Source: CAYQJL01 sp964573295 (GTDB taxonomy: Bacteria; Eisenbacteria; RBG-16-71-46; CAIMUX01; WJJG01). From it: DNA of 64,000 nt. Position numbers and translations under genes: made by a program. The DNA lies in the NCBI GenBank assembly GCA_964573295.1, contig CAZNJE010000001.1, positions 124,001-188,000 of the forward strand, written 5' to 3'. Below, one piece after another: positions 17,992 to 26,155 of this stretch; positions within the stretch are counted from its first letter, which is position 1; every line of letters begins with the position of its first letter. The notes beneath the pieces are model-generated. The model searched no databases. It saw only the letters and a list, made by a program, of their open reading frames with translations, and was not told the origin of the DNA.

Positions 17992-18871
17992 AGGCTCCTC
18001 CCCGCCGTTCGAGCTGCCGGATGGAAACCTCCACCGTCAGCAGGCTTCCGGCCACGCCGACCACCGAGACGCCCAGGACGAAGAGCAGGACCGAGGCAGC
18101 CGGCAAGAAACGAAGGCCCGGAAACAGGTAGCCGCTGGCCAGGTAGGCTCCGTAGAGCAGGAGCAGGGCCAGGACCGACCCCACCAGGCACAGCAGGACA
18201 CCGGCGATGACGAAGGGGGAACGGATGAACGCGTCGGTCGCGCCGATCATCTTCATGATCCCCAGCGTTTCCTCGCGCATCAAGACGATCAGCCGCAGCG
18301 TGTTGCCCAGCACGAGTACGATGGCCAGCACCGCCAGCAGTCCGGTCAGGGCGTTGGCGCGCTGCACCATCGTGAGCCCGCGGTCCAGGGCCTCGACCCA
18401 GCGCTCGCCGTAGAGGACATCTTCGATGCCCTCATAGGCTGCGATCTCCCTCGCCAGCCGCGACAAGGTGGCCGCGTCGGAAGCATCCTTGGCCGGCACG
18501 ATCAGGAACGCATCAGGCAATGGATTCTCGCCGATCGTGGCGGCCAGATCCTCCAGTCCCAGGTCCTCTTCGATCTCGCGCAGGGCATCGGCCCGGCTGA
18601 CGCGCTGAAGAAGACGTACTTCAGAGAAGCTCGAGAAGTGGTGCTCGAGCTCAGCGACCCGCTCGGCGGCGATACCCGTGTCCAGAAACACCGACAAGCC
18701 CTTGCGCTCGCCGAGCCGGTCGGCCAAGACCAGGATGTTGTGGCTGACCAGCATCAGCAAGCACAGCAGAAAGAGCACCGCCGCAATGGCGGTGACCGCC
18801 GCGAAGCTGGCCGACAGATTGCGGCGCAGCGAAGAGCGGGCTTCCTGCAAGAAGAAGAGGAAGGTCTTCAA
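17981..18871 (-). CDS. ftsX: cell division protein FtsX
   Basis: About 296 aa. A TTG start at 18871 overlaps the ftsE stop by TTGA. N-terminal cytoplasmic segment MKTFLFFLQEARSSLRRN, TM1 about 24-45, a large periplasmic loop (about 50-165, the surface that contacts EnvC-type partners), then three more membrane helices, the typical FtsX topology. It transmits ATP-driven motion of FtsE to the periplasmic hydrolase activator encoded immediately downstream. Confidence 0.94.
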   Translation of the reverse strand: MKTFLFFLQEARSSLRRNLSASFAAVTAIAAVLFLLCLLMLVSHNILVLADRLGERKGLSVFLDTGIAAERVAELEHHFSSFSEVRLLQRVSRADALREIEEDLGLEDLAATIGENPLPDAFLIVPAKDASDAATLSRLAREIAAYEGIEDVLYGERWVEALDRGLTMVQRANALTGLLAVLAIVLVLGNTLRLIVLMREETLGIMKMIGATDAFIRSPFVIAGVLLCLVGSVLALLLLYGAYLASGYLFPGLRFLPAASVLLFVLGVSVVGVAGSLLTVEVSIRQLERRGGAFAS

Positions 18872-19566
18872 TAGATTTCCGTCCCGTGAGGCCTGAGGTA
18901 GAGGTCCTCGGCCACCCGTCCTTCGTGCAAGGTGATCATGCGCGTCGCAAACCGGCGCGCGAATTCGACATTGTGTGTGGCCACGACGACCGTCGTGCCG
19001 GCAACATGGAAGTGCTCGAGCAACGCCATGATCTCCTCGCCGGTCGCCCGGTCGAGATTGCCGGTCGGCTCGTCGGCCAGCAAGAGCGGCGGTTCGTGGA
19101 TCAAGGCCCGACCGATGGCCGCGCGCTGCTGCTCGCCGCCGCTCAGCTGGTGGGGGAAGGCGTTGCGCTTGCCGTAGATCCCCACACTACGCAGCACGCG
19201 CGAGACCGCGCGGGTGATGACCTTGCGCTCGAGCGTGCCGGTCATCCGCAGGCAGAAGGCCACGTTCTCGAAGATGGTCTTCTCCTTGATGAGGCGAAAG
19301 TCCTGAAAGACCATGCCGCAGCGGCGCCGTAGGTAGGGAATCTGCGACCGGGTGATCGTCTCGCTATCGAATCCCACCGCTCCCACCCGGCCGTGCGTGG
19401 GCCGCTGTTCGAGCGTCACCAGCTTGAGCAGCGTGCTCTTGCCGGCCCCACTCTCCCCGAGCAAGAAGACCATCTCCCCCGGCTCGATGTGGAAGGTGAC
19501 GTCCTCGAGTGCCCACAGCTCATCGGCCTCGGGATAACGCTTTCGCACACGCTCGAAGGTGATCAT
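18868..19566 (-). CDS. ftsE: cell division ATP-binding protein FtsE
   Basis: About 232 aa. ABC ATPase with Walker A GESGAGKST (about 37-45), Q loop VFQDFRLI, signature LSGGEQQR, Walker B LLLADEPTGN and H-loop ATHN. The specific match to FtsE is the early FERVRKRYP and the VFQDFRLIKEKTIFENVAF stretch. It pairs with FtsX at the septum. Start ATG 19566 overlaps the S4 gene stop by ATGA, so this is one coupled unit with the SurA-like gene upstream. Confidence 0.95.
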   Translation of the reverse strand: MITFERVRKRYPEADELWALEDVTFHIEPGEMVFLLGESGAGKSTLLKLVTLEQRPTHGRVGAVGFDSETITRSQIPYLRRRCGMVFQDFRLIKEKTIFENVAFCLRMTGTLERKVITRAVSRVLRSVGIYGKRNAFPHQLSGGEQQRAAIGRALIHEPPLLLADEPTGNLDRATGEEIMALLEHFHVAGTTVVVATHNVEFARRFATRMITLHEGRVAEDLYLRPHGTEIY

Positions 19567-19874
19567 TCGTCCTCGGCCCCCGACACCTCGTTCCAGGTGA
19601 GGTTGACCTCGTCGAGTTTCTCGACCTGGTCGACGTGGTAGTAGTCACCGGCCTGCTTGCGGCTGACCTGGGACGTGGGCACCTCCCGCAAGGTAATGCG
19701 CTTTCCCCGCGTCCGGCTGGGATCGAGCAGGCGGATCTGCTCACCGGCCCGGACCTCCCGCGCGGGGCGAACGGGTTCATCATCGACCAGCACGCGGCCC
19801 TCGCGGCAAGCCCGGGCCGCCAGCGACCGGCTCTTGACCAGGCAGAGCCAGTGCAGCGCCTGATCAATCCTCAC
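19563..19874 (-). CDS. S4-domain RNA-binding protein
   Basis: About 103 aa from a GTG at 19874 with AGAGG upstream, overlapping the SurA-like gene stop by 11 nt. The S4 fold is visible: RIDQALHWLCLVKSRSLAAR, then ACREGRVLVDDEPVRPAREV and GEQIRLLD. This resembles Hsp15/HslR, which binds free 50S subunits carrying nascent chain-tRNA, but it is shorter than the E. coli protein (133 aa). The basic tail after the domain is GKRITLREVP. Its place between a periplasmic chaperone and FtsE looks like operon convenience rather than shared function. Confidence 0.87.
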   Translation of the reverse strand: MRIDQALHWLCLVKSRSLAARACREGRVLVDDEPVRPAREVRAGEQIRLLDPSRTRGKRITLREVPTSQVSRKQAGDYYHVDQVEKLDEVNLTWNEVSGAEDE

Positions 19875-21339
19875 CCCATGGGAACCTCTCGATGTGATGT
19901 CGCTGCTTGATCTCGGCCACCCATTCCTCGTAACGGCCTTCGCGCTTCTGTGCCCGCACCAGGTCGGCCAATTCCCCGGCGACCTCCTCGTAGGCGAAGT
20001 CGCGTTCATCCTCGCGCTCGACCAGCCGGAAGATGTGGAAGAACCCCTCGGTCTGGATCGGCGTAGTGATCTCGCGCTCTTCGAGCTGGGGCAGGCGCTC
20101 GGCCGCCAGACCGGACATCCCGCCCTGGGGCACCCAACCGAGATCGCCGCCCCGCGCGGCCGACTCCGGCTCATCGGAATAACGCCTGGCCAACTCGTCG
20201 AAAGGCTCCCCGGCGAGGGCACGTTCGTAGACCATCTCGGCACGCTCTTCGGCGCGGGCGATGTCGGCTTGCACGATGGGTACGCGGAAGAGGATATGAC
20301 TGGGGTGCACCCATTCGCCGCCCGGATCCTTCGCGTGCATCTTGACTAGATGGAATCCCAGGGGGCTGGGCATTGGCTCGCTCACCTCTCCCTCGGGCAC
20401 GCCGAAGACCGTCTCCTCGAACTGCGGCCCCATGCTGCCGGTGAGGTCCCCGCGGCGGAGGCGTCGCAGGTCGCCACCGGTGCGACCGTTGGGATCGTCC
20501 GAGTACCGTTTGGCGGCCTCGGCGAAACTGAGCTTGCCCAACCGGATCTGTTCGGCCACGTCCAGGGCCAGCGACTGTGCCTTCGCCAGCAGGACTGAAT
20601 CAGGCTGGACGGCGATGACGATGTGCTGCAGATGCAGGGCGGTGTCACGCTTGGGCAGATCGGCGCGGTTCGCTTCGTAGTAGGCGCGCACCTCATCATC
20701 GCTCACGGCGATGTCACCACCTAAGTCCCGCTGCATCAGCCGCCCGATCATCATCTCCATGCGTGCCTGCCGGATGTAGCGCTCGCGCAGCTCATCCTCG
20801 GTGAGCCCTTCCAGCTTGAGCTGGCGCTGAAACGCCTCCTCGGAACCGATCTCCTGCTTGTTGCGGGCGATGGCTTCATCGACCGCCTGGATGACCTCGC
20901 CCTGATCCACGGGAATCTCCTGAGCCAGGGCCTCCCGATACAGCACGAGCTGATCGATTTGCTGGTCCAGGATCTGCTCGCGTAGCTCGGCGACCTGCGC
21001 CTCATCCGTGCGATCGATCCCCATCGTCTGGATGGCCATCTCGAGCTGCGCCTGCACCTCGCTAAGCAGGACCGGCTCCTCATCGACCACCGCCACGATG
21101 CTCTCGACGGGCTCCTGCGCCATCGCTTCGGAAGAGAACCCCCAGAACGGGCCGAACGGGGCCGGCAGAAGCGCCGAGAGCAATGCCACGGCGAGCGGTG
21201 CCACGACCCTCCGCCGACCAGACGCCGACGAGCGCGCCCGGCCGGACGCAGGGTCACTGACGCGACCGGTTCCGGCCCGGGCGCACACGATGTCGTTCTC
21301 GCGACCGGCTCCGGCCCGGGCGCACACGAGGTCGTTCAT
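19864..21339 (-). CDS. SurA-like periplasmic peptidyl-prolyl isomerase/chaperone
   Basis: About 491 aa from ATG 21339 with GGAGG 7 nt upstream. A leader of about 35 residues contains a tandem 13-residue duplication, then a hydrophobic export signal (about 37-65, ending AMAQEPVES). The SurA N-domain begins SIVAVVDEEPVLLSEV. Two parvulin PPIC domains follow: one around LHLQHIVIAV to TVFGVPEGEVSEP, the second starting VHPSHILFRV and containing LARRYSDEP and GGDLGWVPQGGM. It would escort outer-membrane barrels, such as the one at 10053-11999. First gene of a coupled run with the S4 gene, ftsE, ftsX and envC. Confidence 0.9.
   Translation of the reverse strand: MNDLVCARAGAGRENDIVCARAGTGRVSDPASGRARSSASGRRRVVAPLAVALLSALLPAPFGPFWGFSSEAMAQEPVESIVAVVDEEPVLLSEVQAQLEMAIQTMGIDRTDEAQVAELREQILDQQIDQLVLYREALAQEIPVDQGEVIQAVDEAIARNKQEIGSEEAFQRQLKLEGLTEDELRERYIRQARMEMMIGRLMQRDLGGDIAVSDDEVRAYYEANRADLPKRDTALHLQHIVIAVQPDSVLLAKAQSLALDVAEQIRLGKLSFAEAAKRYSDDPNGRTGGDLRRLRRGDLTGSMGPQFEETVFGVPEGEVSEPMPSPLGFHLVKMHAKDPGGEWVHPSHILFRVPIVQADIARAEERAEMVYERALAGEPFDELARRYSDEPESAARGGDLGWVPQGGMSGLAAERLPQLEEREITTPIQTEGFFHIFRLVEREDERDFAYEEVAGELADLVRAQKREGRYEEWVAEIKQRHHIERFPWGED
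21262..21339. repeat. 39-bp tandem duplication at the SurA-like start codon
   Basis: Units 21262-21300 and 21301-21339 are near identical; the second ends with the start codon. They duplicate the first 13 codons in frame (MNDLVCARAGAGR then ENDIVCARAGTGR). Confidence 0.85.
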
Positions 21340-21720
21340 GCCATATCCTCCGGCCCCGTGGTGGCCATGATGGTCGTTCCCGAGGACACGGCCCCGGTCG
21401 TCTGCATGCTGGAATCGGTCTATCCGCTTCATGAGCATCCTCTTTAGCATCCTCTCGAGCATCCTCTTGCCTTCGTCCGCACCCATTGCCCTGCGGCTGT
21501 TTGCCCCGCGGGGCAGAATACTGGACTGGCTGAATCCATCCAACCCCTAAGCCCGGCGCGCGGTAGCTGCCCAGATCAGCCAGCCGGGCACGTTTCGGCG
21601 TCACAGAAAGGGGGGGAACGAACCGACCTAGGGAAATGGCAACTCCATGCTATGCAACACGCGGGTCGGCCCACGGGTCCACACACGCGATCGTCAAGAA
21701 AGGAGCAGAGGGTCAGGCCG
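21340..21720. other. divergent intergenic region
   Basis: A 381-bp gap lies between the divergent SurA-like and HD-GYP genes, so promoters for both should be here. Small frames through it are shadows. I see no convincing -35/-10 pair. On the minus strand, imperfect repeats of an AGGATGCTC-type unit occur around 21430-21470. Confidence 0.5.
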
Positions 21721-23244
21721 ATGCTCAAAGCATATCAACCCACCCGGGCCGCCGAACTGATCCGTTCGGGGTTTGCCGGCCTCCTGCATCAGCAGGCCGA
21801 GGAGAAAGGCCTGCACCTGCAAATCTGGTCGCTGGAGATGATGGTGCTCTTCGCCACGGCCAGCTCACCCACCGACGAGGTCGTCCGCCGCATCCAGGCC
21901 CTGGCCGAGCTGGCGGTGGTGGAAGGGTCGGCCCAGCAGGATCTCTTGCCCGACGGCCGGGCGGTCTTCGCCCTGCCGCTCCACGCCGACACCGGTCCGG
22001 CCCTGGGCATCCTGACGGCGGTCTCGCGGCGAGCACCGGAAGCAACCACCGGCCCATACAAACAGGCGCTGCGCACCCTGGCGGTGGCCATCGGCTCTCA
22101 TCTATCCCTGGCACACCACACCTCGGGACAGCAAGAGGAGCTGACGACGCTGCGCGACGAACTCGGTATGCTGCGGCGCATCTCGACCCGGCTCAACACG
22201 CCCGAGACCAGCCTGCAGACGGTCGAGTTCATTCTGCAGCAGGGCTGCGCTCCACTGCACGCCGACCTGGCGATCCTGCAGATTCCCACCGTCCGCCAGC
22301 CCCTGCTCTGCGCGAACCCGTACCTGGATCCGCCGCGGCTGGAACTGAGCGAGCCGGCCGCGCGCCAGCTGGCCGGCCGACTATGGTATTGCCTGGGGCG
22401 TTGGCCCGGAGAACGGGTCCACGGCCCCTTGGACCAGCTTCTTGGCCCGTCGGCACCGTTTGCTCGCACTGTACAGGCCGCGCTGTGCCCCGTGCAGCCC
22501 GAGCAACCCAAGTCCGGATTCCTCGCCGTGCTCCGCGCCGGGGCGACCCCCTACAGTCCGCACGACCTGCAGCTTCTGAACGCCCTGGCCGAGCAGGCCT
22601 GCGTGGCGCTGCGTAACGTGGGCCTTCAGGAAAACGTCGGCCAGTTCTTGATGTCCACCGTCAAGGCCCTGGTGAGCACGATCGAGGCAAAGGATCCCTA
22701 TACCTCCGGTCATTCGGCGCGGGTCAACCTGATCTCGATGCTGCTGGGCAAGCAGATGGGTCTGGTCTCCGACGCGCTCGAGGAACTGCGCTGGGCCAGC
22801 ATCCTGCACGATGTCGGCAAGATCGGGATGCCGGAGGCGATTCTCAACAAGCGGGGTCCGCTGAGCCCGGAAGAGTTCGAGATCGTCAAGCAGCACACCT
22901 GGCGCGGGCATGAAGTACTGAGCCACATCGGGCAGCTCAAGGGTGCCAGCCAGGCGGTGCTCTTCCATCATGAACGCATCGACGGCGGCGGCTATCCGAT
23001 GGGCATCACCCGCTCGGCCATCCCCCTGGCAGCGCGCATCATTGCGGTCGCCGACACCTTCGACGCCCTGACCTCGAACCGGCCGTACCGCCAGGCAGGC
23101 AACGAGGAGATCGCATTCGCCGAGATCCGTCGGGTGAGCGGCGTGCAGCTCGACAGCGACGTGGTCGATGTCCTCGCCGGGATGATCCCCTTCCTGCGCG
23201 ACAACCGCATCATGCTCGAGACCGCCGCCGAAAGGTCGGCGTGA
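21721..23244 (+). CDS. HD-GYP domain protein with N-terminal GAF-like region (putative cyclic-di-GMP phosphodiesterase)
   Basis: About 507 aa from ATG 21721. The first roughly 310 residues look like two sensory alpha/beta modules of GAF type. The C-terminal HD-GYP domain is complete: HSARVNLISM, ASILHDVGKIGMPEAIL with the HD pair, KQHTWRGHEVL, FHHERIDGGGYPMGI with the GYP signature, and IIAVADTFDALTSNRPYR. It should hydrolyse cyclic-di-GMP, unless it is a sensor only. The only GGDEF protein in the window (50917-52074) is degenerate, so the source of the nucleotide is elsewhere. Its stop codon lies inside the first unit of a 22-bp tandem repeat. Confidence 0.88.
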   Translation: MLKAYQPTRAAELIRSGFAGLLHQQAEEKGLHLQIWSLEMMVLFATASSPTDEVVRRIQALAELAVVEGSAQQDLLPDGRAVFALPLHADTGPALGILTAVSRRAPEATTGPYKQALRTLAVAIGSHLSLAHHTSGQQEELTTLRDELGMLRRISTRLNTPETSLQTVEFILQQGCAPLHADLAILQIPTVRQPLLCANPYLDPPRLELSEPAARQLAGRLWYCLGRWPGERVHGPLDQLLGPSAPFARTVQAALCPVQPEQPKSGFLAVLRAGATPYSPHDLQLLNALAEQACVALRNVGLQENVGQFLMSTVKALVSTIEAKDPYTSGHSARVNLISMLLGKQMGLVSDALEELRWASILHDVGKIGMPEAILNKRGPLSPEEFEIVKQHTWRGHEVLSHIGQLKGASQAVLFHHERIDGGGYPMGITRSAIPLAARIIAVADTFDALTSNRPYRQAGNEEIAFAEIRRVSGVQLDSDVVDVLAGMIPFLRDNRIMLETAAERSA

Positions 23245-23339
23245 CGTCGGCGCACGGTCGGCGTGACCTTGGCACACGGTCGGCGTGACCTTGGCACACG
23301 GTCGGCGTGACCTTGCCGCACGGCGTGACGTTGGCACAC
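23234..23339. repeat. 22-bp tandem repeat (4.8 copies) after the HD-GYP gene
   Basis: Four full 22-bp units (23234-23255, 23256-23277, 23278-23299, 23300-23321) and an 18-bp fifth. Units 2-4 contain GGTC-GGCGT-GACC, a 4-bp hairpin. Unit 1 includes the HD-GYP stop codon. The convergent nuclease-fold gene ends 31 bp further on. Confidence 0.9.
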
Positions 23340-23369
23340 CATGAGCCCCACCACGATCGGTGCGGTACG

Positions 23370-24581
23370 CTAGGCGAACTCCACGACGATCGGGGCATGG
23401 TCGGAAGGACCATCATCCCCCGCGAGCTCCGAGACGATCCACGTCGCCACCGGCTCGTCGGGAAGGTTCCTTCCGAAGAACCAATCCAGATGCAGGGGAA
23501 TCCCGCGCTCCCGGAACGGCAGGCACCGCTGCAAGAGCTGTCGCAGCGGCGCGATCAGCCCATCCCCCTCCTCGATGAGAGCCAGAGGCGCGTGGGCGGT
23601 GGGCCCGGAGGCATTCAGATGCGTCCACTGGTACCCGGCTTCTCCCATGACCGCAAAGAGCGGTTCGCGTCCGGCGCGCCAGGGCTCATCAAACTGCTCC
23701 CGGAGGCGGCCGCGCGGGGTGAGCAGCAACCGCAGCGCCCCGGCGGCGGTTCGGCGCAGGGATCCCCGCGAGAAGGTGTGCGTGTTGAGGTCTCCCGAGA
23801 GAAGCACGTGCTCGGCCACCTTCCCCTGCGCGCGCACATGCCGGCAGAACGCATCGGTGCCTCCCAGGAAGGCCTGCATCTGGACGGCTCGCCCCAAGGC
23901 GCCTCCTCGAACCTCGTGGTGGGCGGTTCCCGTCACCAGCCCCCCGGGCAGCGCGACGACCAGCCCGATCCGTTGTCCCAAGCGCTTCTCGCTGAAGGAA
24001 AACATGTCGAAGCTCTCGGGCAGGGAGATGCCGCTCCAGGCCAGGGGCCGCACCCGAGTGAGGACGGCCACGCCGTGTAGACCGGTCTCGTTCTCACCCG
24101 GCGCATCGTCGTCGGCTCCCGGTCCTTTGGTGAGCTCGAGGTAGTTGGGCTGGAACACCCAGTACAGGCCCAGACGCCGGGCGAGTTCGGCCGCCACATG
24201 GCGATTTCGTGATCGCGCCATGCCGACATCGACCTCGTTGAGCAGGATCACATCCGCGCCAGCGAGATGCGGGTGCGAGGCAAGCGCCTCGAGAACCCCC
24301 TCGAAGGCAATGCCCTTCAGGATGTTCCAGTGAACGATGCGCACGGGCCGGCCCACCGACCGGCTCGCCGGTGGGCTCGCGGCTGGGTTCGCCGGTGGGC
24401 CCACCGGTGGACCCGCCGCTGGGCCCGCATGCGGCATACGGAGCAGCTTCGTGACGGCTGCCCCCCACTGTCGCCAGAACGGCGACTCTTCGAGCGCCTC
24501 CCGGTTGGGTATCAGCCGAAGCGACTGACACCAATCGCGGATCTCCTCCGGGCTGGGAGAACCCCGGGGCCAGTCAGACAC
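23370..24581 (-). CDS. endonuclease/exonuclease/phosphatase (EEP) superfamily protein
   Basis: About 403 aa from a GTG at 24581 with AGGAGG 9 nt upstream, overlapping the hflX stop by 8 nt. A helical N-terminal part (about 1-50) is joined by a Pro/Gly/Ala linker built from 12-bp repeats. The EEP core begins VRIVHWNILKG (Asn), then DVILLNEVDVGM (metal Glu), LLSGDLNTH (Asp-x-Asn), LDWFFGRNL and a final SDHAPIVVEF. All key residues of the fold are present, so it is a likely active Mg-dependent phosphodiesterase. Substrate could be nucleic acid, phospholipid or inositol phosphate; the sequence does not decide. Confidence 0.85.
   Translation of the reverse strand: MSDWPRGSPSPEEIRDWCQSLRLIPNREALEESPFWRQWGAAVTKLLRMPHAGPAAGPPVGPPANPAASPPASRSVGRPVRIVHWNILKGIAFEGVLEALASHPHLAGADVILLNEVDVGMARSRNRHVAAELARRLGLYWVFQPNYLELTKGPGADDDAPGENETGLHGVAVLTRVRPLAWSGISLPESFDMFSFSEKRLGQRIGLVVALPGGLVTGTAHHEVRGGALGRAVQMQAFLGGTDAFCRHVRAQGKVAEHVLLSGDLNTHTFSRGSLRRTAAGALRLLLTPRGRLREQFDEPWRAGREPLFAVMGEAGYQWTHLNASGPTAHAPLALIEEGDGLIAPLRQLLQRCLPFRERGIPLHLDWFFGRNLPDEPVATWIVSELAGDDGPSDHAPIVVEFA
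24364..24423. repeat. 12-bp tandem repeat (5 units) in EEP linker
   Basis: Five imperfect 12-bp units encode the Pro/Gly/Ala-rich linker between the N-terminal helices and the nuclease-fold core. Confidence 0.8.
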
Positions 24582-25815
24582 CGGGCATTGCCTCCTGGTG
24601 CAACTGGTCCAGACGGGTTCGCACTTGCTCGGCCTGGTCGCGATCGCGGGCGGAGATCAACAGGGCCTCGGGGAACTCCGCCCGGCGGCCGGCCAGGTCT
24701 TCAGGAGAGAGCAGGTCGGCTTTGTTGAACACCAGCAGCGTGGTCGCTGGCGGCCGGTCCATCAGGTCCCGGATCACCTCTTCGACCGCCGTCATGTGTG
24801 CACGAAAATCGTCATGGGCTGCATCCACGACATGGATGAGACACTCGGACTCGCGCACCTCGCCCAGGGTGGCCCGGAAGGAGGCCACCAGGTGGTGGGG
24901 CAGCTTGCGGATGAAGCCTACCGTGTCCGACAGAAGCAGGGCCTCGGGCGGTCCGCCCTCGGGTGGCAGGCGCAAGGTCAGCCGCCGCGTGGTGGTATCC
25001 AGCGTGGCGAAGAGGCGGTCCTCCTCCAGAACCCCGGCCCGGGTCAGCGTATTGAAGAGCGTGGATTTACCGGCGTTGGTGTAGCCAACCAGGCTGGCGC
25101 GGTAGAGTCGCTGGCGCCGTCGCCGCTGCGTATCCCGCTCCCGCTCAACCGCCTCGAGGCGCCGCTTGAGCATGCCAATGCGCTGGCGCACCCGCCGCCG
25201 GTCGACCTCGAGCTGGGTCTCGCCGGGCCCCCGGGTACCGATTCCGCCCACTTGCCGTGAAAGGTGCTGCCAGAGACCGGTCAGGCGGGGCAGCATGTAT
25301 TGAAGCTGCGCCAGCTCCACCTGGATCATCGCCTCCCGGGTCCGTGCACGCGAGGCGAAGATGTCCAGGATCAGCTCGGTGCGGTCGATGACCTTGCGCT
25401 CCAGATGGCGCTCTAGGTTCCGTCCTTGCGCGGGCGACAAATCTTCGTCGAAGATCACCAGATCGGCGGCGTGCTCCTCGCATAACCCCTTGAGGGCATG
25501 AAGCTTGCCCTGGCCCAGGAACGTCCCCGGCCGGATGCCGTCGCGCCGCTGGTAGAGTCGCTCGACGACCTCCGATCCGGCCGTCTCGGCCAGCAGCCCC
25601 AGCTCGCTCAAGCTGGTATCGGTGGGCAGGTCGGTGCGACGGCCTGGCCTCCAGTTCGCCTCGGCCGGTGCCTGCGCCCGCCGGCCGGCGGAGTGGCCTG
25701 GGTTTCCCTGCCGCGCCTGGTTCGCGCCCGCCCCGCCGGGGTACGGCGCATTAGGTGGCTGGGACAGGCCCACCAGAATCGCTCGTTCGGGCACTCGCCC
25801 CGTCTCGATTGTCAA
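24574..25815 (-). CDS. hflX: GTPase HflX
   Basis: About 413 aa. The start is taken as TTG 25815 (LTIETGRVPERAILVGL) with AAGGAGG 10 nt upstream; the longer frame to 26088 is Gly/Arg-rich and unlike HflX. The HflX domain has GTFLGQGKLHAL and VIFDEDLSPAQGRNLE, then the helical MLPRLTGLWQHLSRQ and GGIGTRGPGETQLEVDRR. G motifs: GYTNAGKST (G1), DTVGFIRKLPHHLV (G3), FNKADLL (G4). It splits or rescues stalled 70S ribosomes under stress. A disordered insert (about residues 30-60) is not in typical homologues. Confidence 0.93.
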   Translation of the reverse strand: MTIETGRVPERAILVGLSQPPNAPYPGGAGANQARQGNPGHSAGRRAQAPAEANWRPGRRTDLPTDTSLSELGLLAETAGSEVVERLYQRRDGIRPGTFLGQGKLHALKGLCEEHAADLVIFDEDLSPAQGRNLERHLERKVIDRTELILDIFASRARTREAMIQVELAQLQYMLPRLTGLWQHLSRQVGGIGTRGPGETQLEVDRRRVRQRIGMLKRRLEAVERERDTQRRRRQRLYRASLVGYTNAGKSTLFNTLTRAGVLEEDRLFATLDTTTRRLTLRLPPEGGPPEALLLSDTVGFIRKLPHHLVASFRATLGEVRESECLIHVVDAAHDDFRAHMTAVEEVIRDLMDRPPATTLLVFNKADLLSPEDLAGRRAEFPEALLISARDRDQAEQVRTRLDQLHQEAMPGV

Positions 25816-25973
25816 TCCGATTGGTCCTCCTTCTCGTCCGTATCGGTACCTGGCTCCACGCCCACTTTGATTAGACCGGGGATCACGGCGGCGGATCAAG
25901 CCGATTCGGCCCCCGACGCCCCAGTCGGAACCGCCGGGCCCCGGACAGAGCCGCCAGGGGCCAGATAGTACGG

Positions 25974-26024
25974 CCGCGCCCCGAACCGAGCCGCGCCCCG
26001 AACCGAGCCGCGCCCCGAACCGAG
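25974..26024. repeat. 17-bp perfect tandem repeat (3 copies) upstream of glnA/hflX
   Basis: Three identical 17-bp units in the divergent intergenic region between hflX (minus) and glnA (plus). They lie upstream of the proposed glnA promoter. Otherwise this 340-bp gap (25816-26155) holds no gene. Confidence 0.9.
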
Positions 26025-26070
26025 CCGTGCCGCCTCGAAACCAAGCGTCAGGGGCTCGGAGATGCTGCTC

Positions 26071-26100
26071 TTGCCGGGTCAACGGCATTTACCGTATGAT
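26071..26100 (+). promoter_or_regulatory. candidate sigma70-type promoter of glnA
   Basis: TTGCCG (26071-26076) and TATGAT (26095-26100) are separated by 18 bp. Transcription would begin near 26107, leaving a leader of about 50 nt before the glnA ATG. Based on consensus match only. Confidence 0.5.
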
Positions 26101-26155
26101 ACTTCGCCCCGCCGGCAGATGGGTTGCGAGGGGAATTGCAAGGGGAGGCCACGAA

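Noticed and set aside
23234..23339. CRISPR array
   Set aside because: Units are directly adjacent with no spacers.
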